Source: Comamonadaceae bacterium (GTDB lineage: Bacteria; Pseudomonadota; Gammaproteobacteria; Burkholderiales; Burkholderiaceae_C). Taken from it: a DNA stretch of 33,261 bases. This document shows, one piece after another, positions 1 to 8,532 of this stretch. The stretch lies in the NCBI GenBank assembly GCA_947475685.1, contig CANJNC010000040.1:1-33261 (forward strand), in the 5' to 3' direction. Made by a program: the position numbers and the translations under genes. Each line of letters begins with the position of its first letter. The first letter of the stretch is position 1. Under the pieces are notes generated by a model. It was given only the letters and a program-made list of their open reading frames with translations, ran no database searches and was not told where the DNA came from.

Positions 1-395
1 CATGGCGATTTCTCAAACCGGCGAGAACTTTGATTCAATGCTTAGTACAAGCAGGCTATTAAAAATACCGCAGCTTATCCTTTGAAAATATCATGAGCTG
101 CAATGAGCTCTTTATAGTTAATATAACCACTTTGTCAAAAAGGCAGTTGTTCTGCTGATTGTCGATTACGACCTGAGTGACACCAATTTAAGCTTTTAAA
201 TTGGCATGACCCTTATAGATTAATTAAAAAAGTACCGTAAGCTATTCATCTTACATATATATATTATTCTGAGATTGAACACCATCAAACTTCGATGGTC
301 AAAATCGATCGATGGATGAAATGATTTTAATATTGATAGTCGAATTATTCATGGCTTGAGAATTAATCAGATATTGACTCTTTGATAGGAACTCC
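1..395. other. AT-rich intergenic stretch upstream of the sensor kinase
   Basis: No convincing gene is present. A 27-codon reading frame opens at the ATG at position 2, but nothing in it is recognisable and it could equally be the tail of something outside the window. The stretch is very AT-rich in its second half (around 220-280). The only clear functional element is the ribosome binding site of the following kinase, ATAGGA at 385-390. No tRNA, repeat or convincing terminator was seen. Confidence 0.5.
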
Positions 396-2960
396 ATGAC
401 AAATAAAAGTACGGTCGGTAAAGAAATTGGTGTTACAAATATCGTCACCGAGGTCCGACATGAAGAAGCGGTTCTAAAGGCAGGTGCCTTACAAAACGCA
501 ATTTTAAATAGCGCAAACTTTTCTAGCATCGCAACAGATGCCAAAGGTGTGATTCAAATTTTCAACATTGGTGCTGAGCGCATGCTAGGCTTCACTGCAA
601 AAGAGGTTTTGAATAACATCACACCAGCTGAAATATCAGACCCACAGGAAGTGATCGCGCGAGCCAAAGCTTTGAGTCAAGAACTCGGAACTACGATTGC
701 GCCAGGCTTTGAAGCTTTGGTCTTCAAAGCTTCACGGGGAATTGAAGATATTTATGAATTGACCTATATCCGAAAAGACGGAAGTCGTTTTCCAGCCGTC
801 GTGTCCGTGACCGCGCTAAGAGACGAGGAAAATATAATCATTGGTTACTTGTTGATTGGAACAGACAATACAGCTCGCAAGCAAGCCGAGGAAGCCCTGC
901 TGAAAGCTGGCGCCTTGCAAAGCGCTATTTTTAACAGTGCAAACTTCTCCAGCATCGCAACAGACGCAAAAGGGGTGATTCAAATTTTCAACGTTGGTGC
1001 TGAACGCATGCTGGGCTACACGGCGACAGACGTCTTAAATAGAATCACACCAGCAGAGATCTCTGACCCTCAAGAAGTGATCGCGCGAGCCAAAGCTTTG
1101 AGTCAAGAACTTGGAACTACGATTGCGCCTGGCTTTGAAGCCTTGGTCTTCAAAGCTTCCCGGGGAATTGAAGATATTTACGAATTGACTTATATCCGAA
1201 AAGACGGAAGTCGCTTTCCTGCGGTCGTCTCGGTCACGGCGCTTAGAGACGCTGAAAAAATAATTATTGGCTACTTGCTGATCGGAACAGACAATACAGC
1301 GCGCAAACAAGTTGAAGCCGAGCAGCAAAAACTCGATCAACGTCTTCGTGATCAACAGTTCTACACCCGCTCCCTCATTGAATCCAACATTGACGCTCTG
1401 ATGACAACGGATCCATCTGGCATCATCACGGATGTGAATAAGCAAATGGAAGCGCTGACCGGATGCACTCGAGACGAGTTAATTGGTGCGCCTTTTAAGA
1501 GCTATTTCACCGATCCTGAGCGCGCTGAGGCAGGAATCAAGTTAGTTCTGGGACAGAAAAAGGTCACAGATTACGAACTCACCGCGCGTGCTCGAGATGG
1601 CAAAGAAACTGTCGTATCTTATAACGCAACCACTTTTTACGATCGAGATCGCACCCTACAAGGCGTATTTGGCGTTGCAAGGGATGTGACAGAGCGAAAG
1701 CGCTTCGAGCAGGCTTTACAAGAAACGAATGTAGAAATGGAGGTTGCCAAATCTACCGCAGAGAAAGCCAATCTTGCGAAATCAGACTTCTTGTCTGGAA
1801 TGAGCCATGAGCTTCGCTCGCCGCTCAACGCCATCTTGGGTTTCGCACAGCTGATGGAAAAAGCCTCCGAGCAGCCAACGGATTTGCAAAAAGAAAGTAT
1901 TTCACAAATTCTCAAAGCCGGATGGCATTTGTTGAAACTGATCAACGAAATTCTTGATCTCGCTGTCATTGAGTCGGGAAAGGTCTCGCTCTCTTTGGAG
2001 CCAGTATCCCTGTCAGAGGTTTTCTCTGAATGCCAAGCGATGTTGGAGACGGTGGCTGATCTTCAGGGAATCACCATGATTTTCCCAGCCTATGATCAAT
2101 CCATTTTCGTATGGGCAGATCAAACTCGTTTAAAGCAAATCATCATTAATCTTTTATCGAACGCAATCAAGTACAACAAACCCAATGGGTCGGTCGAAGT
2201 CTCGTGCGTGCTGAAAGACAATGCGCACATGCGCATCAGTGTCAAAGATACGGGAGCTGGCTTGGCTCCAGATAAAATAGCACAGCTTTTCCAGCCCTTT
2301 AATCGTCTTGGTCAAGAGGCAAGCAGTGTGACCGGCACAGGAATTGGGCTCGTCGTCACCAAACAACTCGCTGAACTCATGGAGGGCGTTCTAGGCGTGG
2401 AAAGCTCCGAAGGCATAGGAAGTGTCTTTTGGGTTGAATTACGCTCCATAGCGGCACCCACTCGCAAAGCCGACATAACAGAGTTGACACAATCCCCACA
2501 AAAAACGACTCCTTTTGAAATTCACCAATGCACACTGCTCTATATTGAGGACAATCTTGCCAATATGAAATTGGTTGAACAATTGATTGCGCTTCGAAAA
2601 GATATCAAGTTGTTGACAGCAGTGGATGGGACATTGGGAATAGAGCTTGCGCGAAGGACTTTGCCAGATGTCATACTGATGGACATCAACTTGCCTGGAA
2701 TAAGCGGAATAGATGCACTTAAAATCCTTCAGCAAGACCCCCTCACCTGCAAAATCCCTGTTGTGGCACTGAGCGCAAACGCCATGCTGCGAGATATTAA
2801 ATTGGGAATTGACCTGGGATTTTTTCGCTATCTCACCAAACCCATTAAAGTCAATGAATTCATGGAAACACTGAACGAAGCAGTGGAATTTTCTAAAATC
2901 AACTCCAACTTAAATGACAACAGAGACGCCTCGCCCATATTGGAATTTCAAACACCTTGA
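396..2960 (+). CDS. Hybrid sensor histidine kinase, PAS-PAS-PAS-HisKA-HATPase-REC
   Basis: Hybrid two-component kinase of 854 residues with no transmembrane segment, so probably a soluble sensor. Two almost identical PAS/PAC units occupy about residues 27-165 and 169-307. A third, divergent PAS lies at about 322-435. Next come a short coiled coil, a HisKA domain with phospho-acceptor H471 in the motif HELRSPLN, and a HATPase_c domain (N box N589, G1 DTGAG 618-622, G2 GTGIGL 647-652). A C-terminal receiver has E718/D719, phospho-acceptor D763 and K815. The ATG start has ATAGGA 5 nt upstream. The receiver-cyclase gene follows 44 nt downstream on the same strand, so the likely output is phosphotransfer to that protein. 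The signal is unknown. Family assignment is secure; the partner is inferred from adjacency. Confidence 0.93.
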   Translation: MTNKSTVGKEIGVTNIVTEVRHEEAVLKAGALQNAILNSANFSSIATDAKGVIQIFNIGAERMLGFTAKEVLNNITPAEISDPQEVIARAKALSQELGTTIAPGFEALVFKASRGIEDIYELTYIRKDGSRFPAVVSVTALRDEENIIIGYLLIGTDNTARKQAEEALLKAGALQSAIFNSANFSSIATDAKGVIQIFNVGAERMLGYTATDVLNRITPAEISDPQEVIARAKALSQELGTTIAPGFEALVFKASRGIEDIYELTYIRKDGSRFPAVVSVTALRDAEKIIIGYLLIGTDNTARKQVEAEQQKLDQRLRDQQFYTRSLIESNIDALMTTDPSGIITDVNKQMEALTGCTRDELIGAPFKSYFTDPERAEAGIKLVLGQKKVTDYELTARARDGKETVVSYNATTFYDRDRTLQGVFGVARDVTERKRFEQALQETNVEMEVAKSTAEKANLAKSDFLSGMSHELRSPLNAILGFAQLMEKASEQPTDLQKESISQILKAGWHLLKLINEILDLAVIESGKVSLSLEPVSLSEVFSECQAMLETVADLQGITMIFPAYDQSIFVWADQTRLKQIIINLLSNAIKYNKPNGSVEVSCVLKDNAHMRISVKDTGAGLAPDKIAQLFQPFNRLGQEASSVTGTGIGLVVTKQLAELMEGVLGVESSEGIGSVFWVELRSIAAPTRKADITELTQSPQKTTPFEIHQCTLLYIEDNLANMKLVEQLIALRKDIKLLTAVDGTLGIELARRTLPDVILMDINLPGISGIDALKILQQDPLTCKIPVVALSANAMLRDIKLGIDLGFFRYLTKPIKVNEFMETLNEAVEFSKINSNLNDNRDASPILEFQTP

Positions 2961-2987
2961 GCACTCTTTATTTTGGAAAAAATACCC

Positions 2988-3008
2988 ATGAAACGTAATT
3001 TAGAGTGA
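2988..3008 (+). promoter_or_regulatory. Six-codon leader frame overlapping the cyclase GTG start
   Basis: An ATG at 2988 opens a frame of six sense codons ending in TGA at 3006-3008. The GTG start of the cyclase gene occupies 3005-3007, so stop and start overlap in a different frame. GGAAAA at 2975-2980 could serve as ribosome site for the leader. This arrangement could couple cyclase translation to termination of the leader. It may also be chance. Confidence 0.3.
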
Positions 3009-4123
3009 TCGAAAAGTCTGCCATCCTCAAAGCCAATCTCCTGATTGTCGATGATCAACAAGCCAATGTGAAATTGCTTGAAATGATTCTTCGCAGTGCC
3101 GGCTTCACATCAATCTCAAGCACAATGAATCCACTTGAGGTATGTCAACTGCACCTTGAACATCATTACGACTTGATACTGCTTGATTTGCAAATGCCTT
3201 TGATGAACGGGTTTGAAGTCATGGAAGGTCTGAAGGAAATTGAAATAGAGAGCTACCTTCCTGTTTTAATCATTACAGCTCAACCCGAAGAGAAAGTTCA
3301 TGCACTCAACGCCGGTGCAAAGGACTTCATCAGTAAACCATTTGATGTGACAGAGGTTATCGTACGTGTCAACAATATGCTTGAAGTTCGTTTGCTGAGC
3401 GCAGAAAGAAAAAAGCTTTATGAGCAAGTTGCAGAGGAACAAAAGATTTCAGAAAATTTATTGCAAAATGTGCTCCCAAGCTCTATTGTCAAACGATTAG
3501 AAGCCCAAGATAAATTTGTATTCCATCACAAGGCAAGCTCCATCGTTGACAGCTTTTCAAATGTATCCGTCCTTTTCGCAGATATTGTTGGATTTACCAG
3601 ATTTTCGCAGACTGTGAGTGCAGAGTTGCTGGTGGATGTTCTGAACGAAATTTTTAATCTCTTTGATGGCATCAGTGACCAGTGGGGTATGGAGAAAATC
3701 AAGACCATCGGTGACTGTTACATGGCTGCAGCAGGAATTCCAGAGCCCAAAGCAGATCATGCAGAATGTGCGGCTCATATGGCGCTAGATATGCTTGAAG
3801 GCATGAAAATGTTTTGTAAGAGAAGTCAACATCAATTGCATCTTCGCATTGGAATCAGCTCCGGGTCGGCCGTTGCTGGTGTCATTGGCAAGAGAAAGTT
3901 TACCTATGATGTTTGGGGAGACGTTGTCAACGCTGCAAGTCGAATGGAGTCCCATGGTGTTGCCGATCGAATTCAAATTTCAGATTCAACACAAATAGAA
4001 TTGAGCTCCCAATTCTTGACAGAAAACCGTGGTCTCATTGAGCTCAAGGGCATTGGTCAGATGAACACCTGGTTTTTAAATGGCTTTCATGCAATGCCCA
4101 GTAAGCCAAGCGATTGCTCGTGA
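3005..4123 (+). CDS. Response regulator fused to class III adenylate cyclase
   Basis: A 372-residue protein with an N-terminal receiver domain (about 8-127: acidic D16/D17, phospho-acceptor D61 in LLDLQMP, K111), a coiled-coil linker (about 131-170) and a class III nucleotide cyclase domain (about 185-358). The metal ligands D193 (FADIVGFT) and D237 (TIGDCYM) are present. The base-selecting residues are K233 and D302 (YDVWG), the pair that favours ATP over GTP. N309 and R313 of the catalytic NxxxR motif are also present. It should therefore make cAMP under control of phosphorylation, probably by the kinase immediately upstream. The chosen GTG start at 3005 lacks a strong ribosome site. It overlaps the stop of a six-codon frame starting at ATG 2988, suggesting translational coupling. 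The domain calls are firm and the kinase pairing is inferred. Confidence 0.9.
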   Translation: MIEKSAILKANLLIVDDQQANVKLLEMILRSAGFTSISSTMNPLEVCQLHLEHHYDLILLDLQMPLMNGFEVMEGLKEIEIESYLPVLIITAQPEEKVHALNAGAKDFISKPFDVTEVIVRVNNMLEVRLLSAERKKLYEQVAEEQKISENLLQNVLPSSIVKRLEAQDKFVFHHKASSIVDSFSNVSVLFADIVGFTRFSQTVSAELLVDVLNEIFNLFDGISDQWGMEKIKTIGDCYMAAAGIPEPKADHAECAAHMALDMLEGMKMFCKRSQHQLHLRIGISSGSAVAGVIGKRKFTYDVWGDVVNAASRMESHGVADRIQISDSTQIELSSQFLTENRGLIELKGIGQMNTWFLNGFHAMPSKPSDCS

Positions 4124-4186
4124 AAATACCTAACAAGCAGTGCCTGCGAAAAGTAAAATCACACCCCCCTCCTCTAATTTGCTTAG

Positions 4187-5548
4187 CTAATTTAAATTCA
4201 ATTCTTTGGATAAAAATTGAGTATTGAAGTCCCCTTGAATGAATTTCACATGGCTCAAAATCTCAAGATGAAGCGCCTTGGTGGTAAAAACTCCCTCTAT
4301 GCGCAATTCGCTAAGCACGCGCTTCATCCGAGCAATCGCCTCGTCTCGATCTTGTCCCCAACAAATGACTTTAGCAAGCAAGGAGTCATAGTAAATGGGA
4401 ACTACATAGCCCTGAAACACATGGGAGTCAATCCTGACACCGGCACCTCCCGGAAAGTGGACTGAACTCACTAGACCGGGCGAGGGCATGAAACTGTTTG
4501 TGCTGTCCTCAGCATTGATCCTGCACTCAATGGCGTGTCCTCTTGACACAAGGTCTTCTTGTTGAACAGACAAAACTTGGCCAGAGGCAATCTGTATCTG
4601 CGCTTTGACCAAATCAAACGCCGATACCATCTCAGTGACGGGGTGCTCGACTTGAATGCGAGTGTTCATCTCCATGAAATAAAATTGATCGCTGTCTGCG
4701 TCCAAAATAAACTCAATGGTGCCGGCATTTTGATACCCGACATATTTACACAATTTAATTGCAGCGGCTGCAATTTCTTGTTTGAGCTTTGGATCCATTG
4801 CACCCGAAGGGCTTTCTTCAATCAATTTTTGATTTCTTCTCTGAATCGAGCAATCTCGTTCACTGAAGACCAAAACTTTTTCCCTGTCTGCCAAAACTTG
4901 GATCTCAATGTGTCTGATGTTGGTGAGGTATTTCTCGATATAGATGGACTCATCACCAAAAAAAGACATGGCTTCTCGCTTAGCTTCATTGAAATTTCTC
5001 TCTAGCTCTGACAAAGAATTGACGACACGCATCCCTTTGCCACCCCCCCCTGCTGAGGCCTTTAAGAGCACTGGAAAGCCAATGGATGTTGATACGTCCA
5101 AAGCCATTTCAAGCGAAGACACGATGTCCTCAGAGCCTGGCGTGGTCGGTACACCTGCGGCTTTCGCAATTTTCTTGGCACTCGACTTGTCCCCCATTTG
5201 AGAGATGACTTTGGCGCTGGGGCCTATAAATATGAAATCATTGTCTTGGCAGAGTTGGGCAAAATCTGCTTTTTCAGATAAAAACCCATATCCTGGATGA
5301 ATGGCCTGGACCTTGAATCGTTTGGCCGCCTCGATCAGATGGTTTTGATTCAAGTAACTTTGACTCGAAGGTGCCGCTCCAATGCAAATGCACTCATCGG
5401 CCATCTGAACGGCCAAGGAGTGGGTGTCTGCCGTGGAATACACTTGAACGGTTTGTATACCGAGTTCTTTGCAAGCGCGTTGAATTCGAACGGCAATCTC
5501 TCCACGATTGGCGATCAACACCTTTTGTATAGTCGCTTTGTGCTTCAT
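4187..5548 (-). CDS. accC-like: Biotin carboxylase subunit (AccC-type)
   Basis: Biotin carboxylase of 453 residues, close to the usual AccC length. It carboxylates the biotin on a carrier protein using ATP and bicarbonate. The N-terminal Rossmann-like region starts KVLIANRGEIAVRI. The ATP-grasp glycine loop is at 165-172 (SAGGGGKG), the ESPS element at 245-248, and the bicarbonate/biotin site MNTRIQVEHP at 294-303. Its ATG shares one base with the stop codon of the biotin carrier gene (TGATG), so the two are translationally coupled. It is the last gene of the minus-strand cluster. Because it sits beside a 2-oxoacid-type carboxyltransferase rather than accA/accD, it probably serves a dedicated carboxylase and not fatty acid synthesis. 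A housekeeping AccC copy elsewhere is expected but cannot be checked here. Confidence 0.93.
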   Translation of the reverse strand: MKHKATIQKVLIANRGEIAVRIQRACKELGIQTVQVYSTADTHSLAVQMADECICIGAAPSSQSYLNQNHLIEAAKRFKVQAIHPGYGFLSEKADFAQLCQDNDFIFIGPSAKVISQMGDKSSAKKIAKAAGVPTTPGSEDIVSSLEMALDVSTSIGFPVLLKASAGGGGKGMRVVNSLSELERNFNEAKREAMSFFGDESIYIEKYLTNIRHIEIQVLADREKVLVFSERDCSIQRRNQKLIEESPSGAMDPKLKQEIAAAAIKLCKYVGYQNAGTIEFILDADSDQFYFMEMNTRIQVEHPVTEMVSAFDLVKAQIQIASGQVLSVQQEDLVSRGHAIECRINAEDSTNSFMPSPGLVSSVHFPGGAGVRIDSHVFQGYVVPIYYDSLLAKVICWGQDRDEAIARMKRVLSELRIEGVFTTKALHLEILSHVKFIQGDFNTQFLSKELNLN

Positions 5549-6096
5549 CAGTCAGGTTGGACCCAAAACAAAACCTGACCAAATTCAACGGGCTCATTGT
5601 TCTTGACCGTGACCTCTCGAATGGTGCCCTTGACGCCCGCTTCAATCGAGGACATCAACTTCATCACCTCAATGATACAAACCTGCGTGTTTTCTTCCAC
5701 CCTTTGGCCAACTGTCACAAAAGCTGCAGCCCCAGGCTCGGGAGACGCGTAAAAGGTACCCACTATGGGAGAGATCACCTTCAGGAGTCCTTCAGCTTCA
5801 TGGCTTGATGCGCTATCCATCGCCTTTGAGCTCTTGGGCAAGGGGGACTTCACCGACTCGTAGCTTGAGGCGGGAGAGACTCTCGCTTGTGCCTCATCCC
5901 TTTGAACCTCAGGGTGTGCTTTTGCCCGGTTTACACCACGCCAATGGGCTGAACCCTCAAGAGGAAGGGCTCCTTTTTTCTCCAACTCAAGTTCCAAGTC
6001 CAAATACCTCAAATGAAAGCGATTGAACTCACTAGACGCTTCAAAGGCATTGATCAATGAAACGATTTCATCGTAGGTTAAATTTTGCTGGGTCAT
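5548..6096 (-). CDS. accB-like: Biotin carboxyl carrier protein (AccB-type)
   Basis: A 182-residue biotin carrier. The C-terminal biotinyl domain (about 105-180) contains the thumb-like insertion typical of AccB (GTFYASPEPGAA) and the biotinylation site EVMKLMS with K146. This differs slightly from the canonical EAMKM. Residues 1-45 form a charged, probably helical segment; residues 50-100 are a low-complexity, Ser/Pro/Lys/Ala-rich linker. The gene lies between the carboxyltransferase (31 nt upstream) and biotin carboxylase (one-base overlap). The carboxyltransferase has no biotinyl domain, so this protein is the obvious shuttle between the two catalytic subunits. No good Shine-Dalgarno sequence is visible before the ATG. 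Confidence 0.9.
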   Translation of the reverse strand: MTQQNLTYDEIVSLINAFEASSEFNRFHLRYLDLELELEKKGALPLEGSAHWRGVNRAKAHPEVQRDEAQARVSPASSYESVKSPLPKSSKAMDSASSHEAEGLLKVISPIVGTFYASPEPGAAAFVTVGQRVEENTQVCIIEVMKLMSSIEAGVKGTIREVTVKNNEPVEFGQVLFWVQPD

Positions 6097-6127
6097 GATG
6101 CGAGGATATCTGGTTAAAGAAACTCAA

Positions 6128-7645
6128 TTAATGAGACAAATGGAGATCCAAATCTGAAGACGTGATCGATATGTTGCCAAGTTCTCCCTTTTGACTCAAG
6201 GCATGCACCAAGGACAAGAGCTCGGCTTTGCCCGTGCTTTTGCCTTGAGAGCCGGGAGGTGATGCAGTGCGCGCCAATGATGAGCGGCTCACATCAGAAG
6301 AACGATTCACAGGAGCTTGATTTAAACGCTCAAACTGTTCATTGCCTCCCAAGTAGCGCAAAATCAACTCATCGTCTGAGACGCTCGCTCCTCCATACTT
6401 TTCTCGAATGTCCTTCAAACTCAACTCTGGGGGCGTCCAGTTCATGAGCTTCTTTGCCTTGGAGCTTGACATGATCATGTCCCGTACATTTGTATCAAAC
6501 GCTTGACTCTCCGTCTCACCCCAAAGACCAAGGGCATATTGGATCGTCTGATCGCTCAATTCTTTGTACCTTTGGCCCGACATCACATTCAAAGTGGCTT
6601 GTACGCCGACAAATTGAGAATATGGAGTCACCATGATTGGATAGCCAAAGTCCTTCCTCACCTGAACAATCTCTTCAAGCACCGCATCCAATTTGTCAAT
6701 CATGTTCATTTGGCTCAATTGATGACGTAAATTCGATATCATCCCACCGGGCACTTGATGGGTGAAGTGAGACTCTTTGTACTCCAAAGGCATGCCCGCG
6801 CTCAGGTGATTTGACTTGGCATATCCAAGCAACCCCTCGCCAATGGAGTGAACTCGGGAGAGGTCAATATCGGTGCTGTAGCCCAACGATTGGGCATTTT
6901 CCACAACGTTCAGGACAGACGGATTAGAAGACCCGTTGGATAAAGGAGGCATCGCTGTGTTGATGATCCTTACACCTGCTTTGATTGCCGCAATGGCACA
7001 CAAGGGACCTAATCCCGTGTTGCAATGGGTGTGAAACTCAATGGGTAAATGGGTGTGCTTTAAAAATAGGGCACAAAGCGCAGCGGTTCTCTCAGGCGTC
7101 AAGAGCCCACCAGGGTCTTTGAAACAAATTCGGTCAGGCCCGACCAAATGAGCCTCTTTAATTTTGCGCTCAAAATACGCGTCCGAATGCACGGGTGAGA
7201 CGGTGTAGATGATATTGAGGACCGTACCCAATCCAATTTTTTTACAGTCCGAGACCCTTTGTTGCCAGTATTTGGCCGTGTTGGAGCTGTCAGAGATGCG
7301 GACCTCTTGTATGCCATTGGCAAAGAGCCGCTCAAGGTACAGGTACGAGATGGAGGCCGGCATGAATTCAAAGGAAGAAGCCGAACGGCCCACAATGGCC
7401 CTCAGTTTTGTTCTTTTGGAGAGCTTGGCTGCCTGTCGAATCCTGTACCAAGGATCCTCGTTCATCTCGCGGATCATTTTCTTGAAAAAGGCCGTCGCCA
7501 CCAGTTCAAAGGACTGATAGCCCACCGCATCTAAATCCTCAATGTAGGGAAGTATTTGCGAATTGGGCAGCCCCCCCGCCCAAAGACTGGCATTGCCATC
7601 CCGAAAGGTCGTGTCAACGAAAGAGACTTCCCCTAAGGAGCCCAT
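6128..7645 (-). CDS. Carboxyltransferase subunit of a biotin enzyme, PycB/OadA family
   Basis: A 505-residue protein of the HMGL-like carboxyltransferase family (pyruvate carboxylase CT domain, oxaloacetate decarboxylase alpha). The TIM barrel starts with DTTFRDG at residues 11-17, containing a metal-ligand Asp. K176 in CFKDPGG is the expected carbamylated lysine, and H205/H207 in FHTHCNTG are the metal histidines. A conserved carboxylase C-terminal region follows to about residue 430, then a low-complexity Ser-rich tail. There is no biotin-attachment domain; the next gene supplies it. The start is the ATG whose A overlaps the TGA of the upstream lyase-like gene; a TTG one codon earlier is less likely. 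The expected substrate is a 2-oxoacid such as pyruvate/oxaloacetate. The NxxG(S)S/NP region after the barrel differs from classical OadA, so the true substrate is open. Confidence 0.85.
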   Translation of the reverse strand: MGSLGEVSFVDTTFRDGNASLWAGGLPNSQILPYIEDLDAVGYQSFELVATAFFKKMIREMNEDPWYRIRQAAKLSKRTKLRAIVGRSASSFEFMPASISYLYLERLFANGIQEVRISDSSNTAKYWQQRVSDCKKIGLGTVLNIIYTVSPVHSDAYFERKIKEAHLVGPDRICFKDPGGLLTPERTAALCALFLKHTHLPIEFHTHCNTGLGPLCAIAAIKAGVRIINTAMPPLSNGSSNPSVLNVVENAQSLGYSTDIDLSRVHSIGEGLLGYAKSNHLSAGMPLEYKESHFTHQVPGGMISNLRHQLSQMNMIDKLDAVLEEIVQVRKDFGYPIMVTPYSQFVGVQATLNVMSGQRYKELSDQTIQYALGLWGETESQAFDTNVRDMIMSSSKAKKLMNWTPPELSLKDIREKYGGASVSDDELILRYLGGNEQFERLNQAPVNRSSDVSRSSLARTASPPGSQGKSTGKAELLSLVHALSQKGELGNISITSSDLDLHLSH

Positions 7646-8406
7646 CAAGCAATCTCGCCTTTATAGACCACCGTGTCATTGACCAATTGCATCAAGTCTC
7701 CGGCAATGGGGTTGGATATTTCCTCCAAAATTTGTCCAACCAAACCCGGAGCTCTGGAGATCAAAGAAAATCCACGCATGACCTTAAACGGTACGCCAAT
7801 TTCTGCCAACAAGGCGGCAATGCCCGCTGTTGCGTTGATGGTGATGTGCTTGCCCACGACCTCATCGACCACGCGTGACATCAAAAGCAGTGCATTGACG
7901 TAGTCCCCTTTGACTTTGGCCTTCTTTGCCACTTCAAGAAGCTTTGGTGTTCTTGGGTCCTCTGGCTTGAAATCGTTATGTCCAAAACCGGGGAGCGCTT
8001 TTTTTCGCGAGCGGTATTGCGTGATGATCTCTCTGGCCTTGGCCTCTTGGTCAGGCGCTTTGACGACTTCGTCCAAGTATTGCCCCACTTGTTCCATCAC
8101 CCCCCCAAATTGACTGCCCATCCCAAGAAGTCCCGCTGCCACAGCCCCTTGCATGGAGTCCGGCGCGTTGCGGTAAATCATTCTTGCGCTGAGCCCGCCA
8201 GACATCCCATGGTCCATCAAAGTCACGAGCACCGCATCCAAAATGCTCAGCTCTTCGGGTGTGGGCATTTTGCCCAAAATATAGAAGTAAATCATTTTTG
8301 AAAACGACACTTCTCCAATTAAATCTCTGGACAAGTTCTTGCCTCGAATGGTGGCACCCGTCTCATCAAATGTGGACAAACAAGAGGTGATTTCGCGGTT
8401 TGACAT
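7645..8406 (-). CDS. Citrate synthase-fold protein, citryl-CoA lyase-like
   Basis: A 253-residue member of the short citrate synthase superfamily commonly labelled citryl-CoA lyase. H66 (MDHGMSGG) and H143 (GFGHNDFKPEDPR, with R152) match the two catalytic histidines and the carboxylate-binding arginine region of citrate synthases. The position of the catalytic aspartate (N-V-D in citrate synthase) reads N191-A-T193, so the Asp is Thr. The expected reaction type is cleavage or formation of a CoA ester of a hydroxy-polycarboxylate, for example citryl-CoA to acetyl-CoA plus oxaloacetate; the substrate is unproven. The ATG at 8406 was chosen over a TTG at 8526 because the family homology begins there and AAAGAAAA precedes it. 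Its stop overlaps the carboxyltransferase start by one base, tying the two proteins together. Confidence 0.8.
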   Translation of the reverse strand: MSNREITSCLSTFDETGATIRGKNLSRDLIGEVSFSKMIYFYILGKMPTPEELSILDAVLVTLMDHGMSGGLSARMIYRNAPDSMQGAVAAGLLGMGSQFGGVMEQVGQYLDEVVKAPDQEAKAREIITQYRSRKKALPGFGHNDFKPEDPRTPKLLEVAKKAKVKGDYVNALLLMSRVVDEVVGKHITINATAGIAALLAEIGVPFKVMRGFSLISRAPGLVGQILEEISNPIAGDLMQLVNDTVVYKGEIA

Positions 8407-8532
8407 AATTATTTTCTTTAAGTTGATGTTGTGAATGAAGTTTTTTTGTAGGGAAGGATCCCTTGAGTTGAAAGCGCTTGGGCGTTTTATTTCAGTGCCA
8501 AAGAGACATTTGTTTGCCAAGGACAATGGGTA

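Noticed and set aside
95..110. GAGCT-N6-AGCTC hairpin followed by a few T
   Set aside because: A 5-bp stem with a weak, interrupted T stretch and no gene ending nearby is insufficient for a terminator.
1035..1445. 136-codon open frame antisense to the sensor kinase
   Set aside because: It lies wholly inside the kinase gene opposite the PAS repeats, has no ribosome site and no recognisable motif.
4559..5201. Long plus-strand frames across the biotin carboxylase gene
   Set aside because: They mirror the codon structure of accC on the other strand and encode nothing familiar.
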